A DNA stretch of 64,000 nt from Congeria kusceri (Eukaryota; Mollusca; Bivalvia; Myida; Dreissenidae), in assembly GCA_027627225.1 (NCBI GenBank), contig CM051024.1:39350225-39414224 (forward strand), written 5' to 3'. Shown here piece after piece: positions 11,640 to 22,700 of this stretch. The translations under genes were made by a program, and so were the position numbers. Every line of letters begins with the position of its first letter. Position 1 is the first letter of the stretch. A model generated the notes under the pieces. It was given only the letters and a program-made list of their open reading frames with translations. It searched no databases and had not been told where the DNA came from.

Positions 11640-13205
11640 TTAGAAATACTCCACATGGTCAGCAACCCGTTTGTCTGTCTGAACGCTGTGCAATTCTGAT
11701 GTCCTGCAATTTTTAACGGGTAGTAAATTTTAGTGAAACAATAATGATACCTATTTTATATCATGTTATGACAGACACATAAAATTGGTATGTTTCTGAT
11801 TATTATAATAAATGTATGTACCAGAACAGACATATTTCCGTTATTGTAACAAAATGTACCATCCAAATGTATATGGTGAACCTTTACATTCCAAAAGTAT
11901 ATGTTTATATTAACAGAAGATTTAATTTATAAATTTGGTACATTTAATACAAAAATATTCATCTTCAACATTTGAATAAAATGGAGACAATGTTGATTTT
12001 CACTTACTTCCCACCTTCTTTAATATTGCAAGGCAGCGGTCTGAAAATTCTAGCATGAACACATTCACCATTAGGATGAACTTGAATCTGTAAACATACA
12101 ATTAATTTGAAAAATATTAATATTTCAAGGTGTTGTACATGAATAGCTACTTAATAATATTTTATGTACTTCTAGACGTAAATTTATTTCGGAACATCAC
12201 ACAAGCAAAATTTTTTTGTAAAGGCCCAAGGACATAAGTGATTTTAAAACATTTTGAACATTCTGGTTTGAACATTTTGTCCAAGCTCTGGACATGATAA
12301 ATTTGAGAACAGAACATATCACTATTATTCCACTTGCAGATGTTAACTCTCTCCCCTTGGGAAGCAAGTTTCAAACCACATACCTTTGCAAAGATGTTTG
12401 TTCCTGCAACCACTTGAGATTTATACTTTAGAGCCTTGAACATTTCTGCTGCATCTTTTCCTGCCTCTTGTAAGATTTCATCCTTAAGCTGTAAAGAAAA
12501 ATACAACATGAACAAATGAGATAATGAGTACAACAATATAATTTTCAGTTTTAGATATAAGGCACGTTGTGGGAAAACAGGTCTTAATGCATGTGCCTAA
12601 AGTGTCGTCCGGGATTAGCCTGTGCAGTCCACACAGGCTTATCCAGGACGACACTTTCCGCCTACAGTGGATTTATGTTTAGAAGAGACTTTCTTGAAAC
12701 AGAAAATACCATAAAAGCAGACTGCACAGGCTGATCCGGGACGACACTTTACGCACATGCATTAAGTCCGGTTTTCCCACGACGTGCCTCATATATAATA
12801 TACCTACAGCTTTGGGAATGGGTCCGGTACCTACCAGTCGGGAAATATTCATGTCGTGAATTGAGATAATATGATTAATGAAATTTAGTTTATACTTCCT
12901 ATATATTTGAGATTTTGTCAGTAATTTTTGTTTTGAAAAAATACACATCTTGGGGATTGGTCTTTTAATAGGGCAAACTCAATAGAGGGAAAAAAACACT
13001 GTACACATTTACTTACCGATTAATTTAGTAACGATACAAAATTAAACACTGCCACCCCATGCATGTTTCAGACACACGTAACTTCAGAGTATGTATCTAT
13101 TCTTACCTATTGACTGGGACTGACAAAAATAAATACCTCATCACAAACAGCCTGGATTTCCTCAGTGGCATCCATTTCCTTGCTTGCTCCACCGCACTTT
13201 TTCAT
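11640..13205 (-). CDS. CSTB: Cystatin B (stefin), complete four-exon gene, copy A
   Basis: An intracellular inhibitor of papain-family cysteine proteases. Exons on the minus strand are 13205-13137, 12488-12384, 12087-12008 and 11703-11640, all with GT-AG introns, giving 105 residues. Visible are the N-terminal CGGASK (stefin CGG inhibitory segment), QVVAG (first hairpin loop, QxVxG), ARIFRPLP (second loop region) and the C-terminal DHVEYF. There is no signal peptide, as expected for a type 1 cystatin. Exon 3 appears to end in a stop (AAG TAA), but that stop spans a strong donor (AA|GTAAGTG). Splicing there joins the short exon 4 and restores the family's usual C-terminus. The gene is divergent from PM20D2 (start codons 547 bp apart) and convergent with DHX29. 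It differs from copy B at two residues (A to P in CGGASK; R to Q near the C-terminus). Confidence 0.93.
12560..12791. mobile_element. Foldback MITE in cystatin B intron 1 (copy A, element 4)
   Basis: The left end GGCACGTTGTGGGAAAACAGG and right end CCCACGACGTGCCTCATAT are inverted. A short internal deletion removes part of the right arm (AAAAGCAGACTGCACAGG). It lies about 70 bp upstream of the exon 2 acceptor. Confidence 0.88.
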
Positions 13206-13751
13206 TTTGACCACTGTCTGTTTGTAAACCCAACACCAAGAACTAAAAATATGTCACACAGTAGTTTTGCTAAATTTGTTGTCAGACGCCGTGAATATCA
13301 TTATGACTCACCATCATATGCAAACTACGCATATTAGTCTAACCGCATGGAAAGTTTCAAAATAGGTCATCAAAATGGTCGACATTCTAAGGCGCTTGTT
13401 CAAGTTTTAGGTACATAAAATATTCAATAGCGCAAACAAGACATTGGAGTCCATAGTATCGTCCGTTAATGTTTAGTATGTTCCTTTCATTTAAAATACT
13501 ATAAATTATACAAACGAATATAACTTACAAATGAAACCTCCCAATTAGTGTTGTTACTTCCGAACAACTTCCTTGTTCTCTCAATCGTGATACATCGACT
13601 AACTCCGGAATGCTCCGTACGATAGATTTCTATTTAGAATCGCCTGTATACCTAGAGTGCTCTGTCATGCAGACGCTTTCCTGATACGGTGTTGCCATAC
13701 TTTGCTGCTCGTGTAAATAGTCCACATTGACAAAAAAATCATACTATCATT
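13206..13751. promoter_or_regulatory. Shared divergent 5' region of cystatin B (-) and PM20D2 (+)
   Basis: The 546 bp between the two start codons must hold both promoters and both 5' UTRs unless distant non-coding exons exist. No clear TATA box or other named element was identified. The same arrangement is in copy B (50179-50738). Confidence 0.45.
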
Positions 13752-16700
13752 ATGGATGATGTAAAAGCACTGGCATGCGATGTCATCGATCAGAATTCTG
13801 CAGAGTTACACAAGATAAGTCAGTCTATATGGAATCAACCAGAACTTGCATTTAACGAGTTTCATGCACACTCAATTTTGACAGATTTTCTTGAAATCTC
13901 AGGTTTCACAGTGGAAAAGTCGTTTAAGCTCCCAACGGCATTCAGAGCTACATATAAAACAGCAGACCACACAGAGGGCCCCAACATCGCTGTACTGTGC
14001 GAATATGATGCCCTGCCTGGTATCGGACACGCCTGCGGACATAACCTGATTGCAGAGGTTGGGGTTGCAACTGGATTGGCGGTCAAAGAAGCAATGATTG
14101 CGTCCTCTGGACTGCTGAAAGGGACAGTATGCACTTTTTTAGTTTGTTATTAAACAAGATGAGATATTTTTCTAACCCAACTGAGGAAATCTCCAAGCCT
14201 GAACTGGGGATTCGAAGCCAGGACCTCCTGTTTCCAAGGCAAACGCTCTACGTCGCTATAAAGCTAGCTCAAATAGCAATGCAGTATAAGTGTCCCTTAT
14301 ACATCACCCTACTACATTTATTAGTTCTTTGTCTTCTTTTTATTGCATTCTCAGGACAACTGAAAGGAAACGTATGTACAGTACTTTAATATGAACAGAT
14401 CAATATCCCAGGACTATTTATGATTATTTTTTATTATTTTCGTTGGTAGTATAAACAGGTCTTGTGTCTCGACTAGTGCTTCTTACAGGGTTGGGTGCTC
14501 ATCATATATATACTTAATATTTTATATTATACGATCGTGTTAAACTCATGGATCACTGGTAACATCTGCTGTGTTGTTTTATTTATTTTTTTTGCTTGTT
14601 TGTTTATCCATTTACCTATTTTTTAAACTAATTAATTAAATATTTTTTCAAATACATAATTAATTAATGCACATTATTCTTTATGTAGTTAACAGTTCTG
14701 GGGTGCCCGGCTGAAGAAGGACTATGTGGCAAGGCAGATCTGTTGAGTCTGAATGCATTCGAAGGTGTCAACATCGCTATGATGGCACACCCGTCACAGT
14801 ACAATCTCTCCAGGCCAAAATTTGTGTCAATGACACCGTAGGTATTTTCTTTTCTGATGAAGCAGTAAATTTCAGTTAAACGATCTGTTGATTTACATGT
14901 TGAACATATGGTATTTGGTGATAAGTCACACATTGAATTTCTGTTGAAAGCTTGAAATTAATTTATTCTTTTCATGTGAGCACATTTCCATACCTTAGTA
15001 TGTTCTTTGTACTTGGAAATGCCAGTGTGAAACTTGGTATATTCCTCACAATTAAAGTTAAACATGTATGATTTTTGGATTCTACCAGTAACTGAAACAA
15101 TCTGTTCGTTACATACTTTAACGGAAATAAGCATTCATAAGCTAACATCCTTGTAATCTATTAACGCATATACAACATGTAATATTTGAATATATTAAAT
15201 AATCATTAGAACAAAGTGTTGTTATTCATACAGTTGTACAGATAATGGTAAACATAATTGTTTCAGGCTGTCCATAAAGTTCCATGGCAAGGCAGCTCAT
15301 GCATCGTCCTACCCCTGGGAAGGCATCAATGCACTTGACGCTGCGGTCATGTGCTACAACAACATTTCCTGTGCACGGCAACAGATGCGACCAACATGGA
15401 GGGTTCATGGTAACTGTTAAAAATAAATTAGGCATTTTGTGAGAAAACCGGGCTTAATGCATGTGCGTAGTGTCGTCCTGGATTAGCATATGCAGTCCGC
15501 ACAGGCTAATCCAGGGCGGCACTTTCCCCCTACAGTGAGGCTACAGAAGAGACTTCCTTGAAACAGAAAATACCATAAAAGTGGAAAGTGCCATCCTGGA
15601 TTAGCCTGTGCGGACTGCACAGGCTAATCCGGGACGACACTTGACGCACATGCATTAAGCCCGGCTTTACTACGACATGCCTCAAATATTCCTTTGCATG
15701 TTGATAAAGTTTCACAGGGTTTTGTCGAACATATTAATGTAAAAATATTAATTCCTGAATTATATTTAAAGAAAAAAGTTCATTTTTAGAAATGCTGTAT
15801 TAACATTTCTGTGCTCATACTCAGACGAAATATTCATGTCTTGTATTTTTTCTAACATAATACTAACACATAGTAGGTTCATTGAACATTTTTCATCATT
15901 TAAACAATATTATTTGTGTTCGATTTATTGTTTTCCAGTCTTCGACGTAACCCACTCGACCGTCGACCGAGTCGATTGATTTTTGCGTCGGTCGAGTGAA
16001 AATGCCAAGCCAGTAGCCCGATCGGTCGAGTGCTTTTTTTCGTTTCCGAACTAAGCAACTTGTCCAAAATAGCTACACATAGACGCTTATTCAACACTGT
16101 ATAGGTTTATCTCCCTTGAGCACTCATTGAGTAGACGCTTATCGCACAGTTGTAGGTCGATCTCGCCAGACGCTTGAACGTATTATTTTTACTGGGTGGA
16201 GAACTTGCGGCGATTAATTTATTTTAATGTCTTTTCTGCGTTATTTTGAGGGCGCAACGCCCAAACGTAAACCGCCAAAGGAGGATAAAGGTAGCAAAAA
16301 AAGTTATGAACAATCAAGGAAACGAAAGTTCCAACCGTCATGGACAAATAAACGACCCTGGCTTCGTTGTGATGAGGTTCTAGGTGTGATGACTTGCACA
16401 GTATGTCAGCAGTTTTCACAAGACAATAAAGAAGAAAATGCATACGTTAAAGGGACAACTTACTTACGCATTGACGGCATCAAGGCCCACGAAATAAGTG
16501 AGAGCCACATTAAGGCTCTCAATCGTGATGCTGCTATTAAAACGCCTGTACATAAAAGTGCAGCATGTAAAACTCTGAATGCCTTAAAAAAGGCAGATCA
16601 TGACAAACTACTCATAAAAATGAGAAATGCACACGCCTGTGCCAAGCATAGCTTAAGTTTCAAAACTTACGAAGTTATGTGTCGCTTGGATAAAATGAAA

Positions 16701-19700
16701 CAGTTACAAGTTGGGTCGCAGTACTGTTCCGATAAAGCTGGAGCCCAATTTTGTGAATCCGTTGCTAAGACCACCAGAAGTGAAGTTGTCAACAAAATCA
16801 TTAATTGTTCTTGGTGCAGTCTATCGTGTGATGGGTCTACTGACTTTACGGGTGAGGACTTGGAAGCAGTCTATGTGCGCACATGTTCTAAAGGCCACAT
16901 TGAAGACTCCTTTCTACACTTGGGGTCTTCAGAATCTGCCTGTAGTGAGGACATTTTCCAGTTCTTGATGCAGACCCTGCAGAATCTGAATGTAGAAGAG
17001 TCTGTGAAACACAAACTCGTTGGGTTTTGTGCCGATGGTGCATCTAATATGCATGGTAATACTAAACTACGATCAAGTAACACGTTTTAATTTCTAGTAA
17101 TATATATATTGTATAAATAAAGTTTAAAATTGCATTTCGGTTCACAGGCAAAATGCTCAAAATCCATGATTCCAATTGTTAAATCAAAACTTATGTAGCC
17201 AAACTTGATTGTTTTTAAGGCTTTTTTGATTGTTTTTAAGGCTTGTTTTGCTTATGTGTGTATATTGCTTCTGTGCAGTTTTGAGAAATGTAATAGTTAT
17301 TAAAATTAATCATATAATTGTCTGATTTTCAAGGGTTGAACAAAGGTGTTGCAGCTCTTCTCAAGCAGCGATGGCCATCTATTGTTGTCACCCACTGCCT
17401 TGTACATCGACTTGAGTTGGCCTTCAAAGACGCAGTAAAAAAGGCATCCCCCGGTCTTTATGAAAAGGCCACAACACTACTTCTTGGGTTATACTATCTG
17501 TTCAGAAAGAGCCCAAAAGAGAAGAAAGGTAAATAAAAATACAAACTTTATTTGATATGTTTACATCCATAACATATATTATTATACTGTCCTGGATTTA
17601 AGACTGTGATTGATAAATAGTCATTGCACGTTTGTAATGTTCTTAAACAAAATGATTCTTTAGTTTAAAGTGCATTTTTGTTCATTTAAAATTTATTTAT
17701 GTGCAATTATAATTATGCACTTTTAGGTTTGGTACGTACATTTGAAGCCCTTGGCGAGAGGCAGTTATTACCAACTAGAATTGGCGGCACTAGGTGGTTA
17801 CCGCACTACATGAGGGCAATCAACATATTCCTGAAGATCTACAAAGTTCTGCGCTACCATCTAGAAAACTCGTCCCACAAGAATGCAAAAGCCGAGGGAT
17901 TAGCCCGACTTGTTCGTGGTGGCCATGTGATTGTCTACATTATTGCCATGAAGGCAAGTTTGTAACCTTAAATGTTTCTCTTATATTCTTATTTTACAAG
18001 GACAATTTTGTTTAAATATCTTAGTTTATGTTCAGTGCAATAAAATGCAATTTGAACGCTCGTTTCAGAGACTTGTCAACAACTTACAGAACCTGTCACT
18101 GTACCTGCAGCAAACCCAGATAAGCCTTGCTGATGCGTACACAAGAGTGGAATCAACTAAAATAACACTCACACAGCTTATGGGCAAGTAAGTGTACATC
18201 AGTTTGAATTATACGTGTACAAGTAGACGATCTAAACTAAAACAATATTATTATTAATCAATCATTGGTGCTTTAAAATCATTTACAGAGAAGACAGCAG
18301 TGTACCAGCTGTTTTGGAAACTGGATCCTTTAGTGGGGAGACTTTAGTCTTCAGAGGTCAAAAGTCTTCCACTGATCTGCTGCATGCTACAGTCCGAGAA
18401 ATACTGACATCTCTTGATAGCAGATTTCCACAATCAGAGTTGATCTCAGCCACTCTTGTGTCATCTTTCAAAAACTGGCCACGTTTGAAAGATGATCAGT
18501 TGACAGGTTCAAACATGGAGTTCACATGTTAACAACTTCATGTTATATGTTCTGTTTAGTTTTGCAGTTCGTTGCAAGCATGACCCTCCCCTCCAAATTT
18601 TATTTAGAACAGTTGGGGTTCCGAGGTGTTCTCAACTTTACCCTCAGAGTTAGTTTTCATCAGGGTTTGCATGTTTTGTTGCTGATGTACTGTTTATTTA
18701 TTATCTATATTAATATTGTATTGTTACTAAATGTTTTTTTTTTGTACTTTAATTTACACAGGCTGCGGCATTCTTAATTTTCCTAATATAAATAACCGAA
18801 GATAATACTTTTTACTTAAATAAAGCTTAAGTCATGAAGTGCAATTAATACAATAGTTGTAGTTTGAGTTGTAAGACAATATGAATTAACATGTTATGCA
18901 GCCAATTAAAACTTAAACATCGAAGTCCTATCAAGAAACAGGTTTCAAATTTGACTGTTTCATTCAAAGATCGTTGAAGGTTAATGAGATAAATAAACTA
19001 CATACGTCATAGAAGTTCATATGCTTGAAAAGAATTGAAAAGAAACATATTTCTGTTTTGGAAAACTTTAAGAGGTTATGTATTGGTTATTTGCAGATAC
19101 AGTGCATGGTGAGAAAGAGATTGCAGTGCTGTACAATCACTTCAGGCCAGTGGCATTTCCCGATGTCCTCGTTACTCTGGACGATGTTACTGATGAGTGG
19201 TCAACATTACGCACACTGGTCTACAAAAGGTTAATATTTAAATAACATTCCTGATAAGCAAAACCACATAGAAATAAATGACTGAACAAATAGTCACATA
19301 TACTTTGAAATCAATTTATTCATGTTATTATGTGTCTCAAATGGCATCTTTTTAAAATGTGATAGAACAAAATATAAAACCAGTTCATTAATTTTACAAA
19401 TGACGGCATGTTTGTACAAATTGTGCTTTTGCAGGTATCCAGACTTGACCGTATTGAAATGGGAACATGTAATCGGTGACATGGCAGACCAAAACCTTGA
19501 GAACGTTTTCAATCTGGTCGAAATAGTACTGTCTCTACCGCCAACGTCTGTCAACTGTGAAACCGCCTTCAGTGCGATGAAACTGCTGAAAAATAAACGA
19601 AGAGGTCGACTTGGAAACGCTCGACTCAATGATCTCATGACCATCAAAATCATGTCTCCAAGTATTGAGGAATTTGATCCTGAACCTGCAATTGCTGACT

Positions 19701-22700
19701 GGCTGGTATGTGTATATCATTATTTAAGTAAAAAAAAACTGTTGGTAAAAACATGCAATTAAATAACATGTATTAACTTACAAGTATAATTTATCTGTCA
19801 AGGAACAAATCCTGATAAGAAATTCAAATGTGTATCATGCTGCATTTTAGATGTCCACACCATCCGAGCAAAAGCGGCGGATCGGCGACAAACCAGATGT
19901 GGCTAAGGCGTCTGGTAGCAGTAGCACCACAGCTACAATAGTCTTTTCAGATTCAGAACACTCAGAAGTTGAGGCAGAAAAGTCGCCTTCTTGTTCTACT
20001 TCTAATACACAGGTATTATTGTTAGTTTGACATTGACATTGCATTTACTTGGTTCAGATATTTGTGTGGAAAATTTTAATCACGAGTGCTATTACATTAT
20101 TTTTTCCAGACCGCCTTTAAGAGCGTACCTGACCTGTCAGACCTGGATGTCAGTGACTCAGACGCTGACAATGATGAAATGGAGATGTCTGAAGACCTTG
20201 TGTTCAATTTTTTGTCAGACATGAACCGTGAATAAAAACAGAATCAAGTGTTTATTTTGTTAATCTTTATTGTTCAATGTTTTTTCAATACAAAAATAGT
20301 TACAAATGTTACAGAATAATTACTTTAATTCGGGCTAGTTAAAATTGATTCGGGCTAGTGAAATTTCCAAGCTGGTAGCCCGACCGGGCTAGTGCCTAAA
20401 AAAAAATAATGCGAAGACTGAGTTTTCTAAGCTTGAATGCTCTTATAAAATTAGTTCAATTTAGTTTTTTTTATCTTAATTAATTTTTCATCTCTTTTTG
20501 AATGCTCTTATCAAATGTGTTCAATGTAGGTTTTTTATCACAATTAATTTTCCATCGCTTACAGGTGTAATCAAGAATGGTGGCGATGCACCCAGCATCA
20601 TACCCCAGGAAACAGAGCTCGAGTACTATCTGAGAACACCAACAAATGCTGAAATGGGGACCTTGAAAGAAAAGGTCGCACAGTGTGTGCAGGGGGCTGC
20701 TATTGCTACTGGATGTACGGTATGTTTCAGTTACATCATGGCACTCAGACATGATTTGTGGCGCGTCCTGAGAAAACCGGTCTTAATGCATGTGCGTAAA
20801 GTGTCATCCCGGATGGCACTTTCCACTTTTGAGGTATTTTCTGTTTCAAGGAAGTTTCTTCTAAACATATATCCACTGTAGGCGGAAAGTGCCGTCCTGG
20901 ATAGCCTGTGCAGACTGCATTAAGACCGGTTTTCCCACGACGCGCCTCATTTATTTTACACCCACATTGAGTCGAAGTGGAACTATGTAGGATTGACATT
21001 TGTTGGTCCACTCATACATTCGTCTGTCAGTCTGCATGTACATGTAAGTCTTTGTCCATATTTTGTCACCATGCCGTAACTAATAAATGTCTGGAAAGAT
21101 TTTCATATAACTTTAGAAAATTATTTCCCATCACCAGTCGATGTGATATGTACATGACCCATGCTTTCTTGTCAAAGGTCAAGGTCGCAATTGAAGGTAA
21201 TTATTTGTGTCAAAGCAGTGCGAGGAGATACATGTATGTAACTGTGTGTTACATTACAGTAGTATGTAACCTATCGAGACTTGGTAGGTTGTAACCCGAT
21301 GTCGTAAAAGTCGGTGGTGGTGAAGGTCGTTCTGTGGTGGGGTTGGCTGCCATTGTTGGAAAATAGAAAGTTCTGGTTGAGAATCGAGAAATATCTTTTG
21401 CATCAGATTATAGTTGTCATTAATTAATTTAATATAAGGAACCTCAGATAGTCAGCAGTCAGCACATTGCACGGAGAGAGAGATTTTGGGAAGAGAGGCC
21501 AACGAGTACCAAATACTCTGTAAGTTGTTCTCCTTGTTGTAAATGTGATAATATACAGTGCAGAATGGTTGTTAGTTTCTATATTGTGTGTTTATAGATG
21601 TTTTTCTATAAATAAGATCAGTTTAATTGGTTTGGCACACACGGTCATGCAAGGCCAATGGTGACTGTTTTATCTCTATATTCATTGATATGAGAAATGA
21701 ACAGATATTCATACATGTATATGTATTTCAGGTGTTTTAGATGTGATTGTATAGTAATCTTAAATATGTGTATTTTTTTGATTATTTTTAGGGCGGATCA
21801 AATGGGATTACCCGGGATCAGATGGGATTCCTATTGATCAGACTTGACAGAACGAACATTCAGTCTGTTAGAATATATTCATTAAACTGAACTATACTGA
21901 TTTGATCTATCGAGAATTGTATCACTGGTTATTGCTATATGTTGTCTTCGAATATATTGAACAATTAATCTAAGAACTCACGTGTTTCGTTCTTACTGAA
22001 CAGACCCCGAAGTTACATTGGAGCCCCCAGTGATTTAGAAGATTTCAAGTATTAACCAGTGAATGTTACAAGTAACCAGTGAATTTTAACCAGTGATAGT
22101 ATGAATCTTTAACCAGTGAAAGTATAAATTTGTAGCCAGTGATTAAATGAAGTATGTGTGAATTAACATTAGGTCACCATACAAGTTACTAGTGAAAATT
22201 TTAATAGAACACTGAATTATAATAAATTGTGTGATAATACTTGACTGCACGTTACCTTGTCGAGATCATTTCATCACACCTGACGTTCCTGGTTCCAATT
22301 TCTTCAAGACCGTTTCTTCAATATCATTTCATTCCACAAGGCGTTTCTACAAGACCGTTTCATCCCACAAGGCGTTTTGTTACATTACCTTCCTCTAGAC
22401 CGTTACTTCACATCATTCGTTTATGGAGTTTATTCTTCAAGACTGTTACATCATAACAGACATCTAGACCATTCATCATTGTGTTGTTGGACATATTACT
22501 GTATGAACAGTGACATTTGTGACGCAAAGTGTGCCAGACCAGACAGATGCGTTGTTTGCCATATATTCATAAGGTGGTGAATGTGAATTTTACTAAAAGT
22601 CATCATCCAAAATACTTACAGTTGATTGAATCTTCTATTTCTTTCTCTGATCAAAAAGATATTTTGGATTACAACTTTTTTTAAACAGTGTGACATTGTA

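Noticed and set aside
16219..16443. Antisense open frame over the hAT first exon
   Set aside because: Shadow of the transposase coding exon.
15936..20420. hAT gene as a domesticated host gene
   Set aside because: Inverted termini and a flanking duplication fit a transposon, and the duplicate copy is already broken. Host use cannot be excluded but is not supported here.
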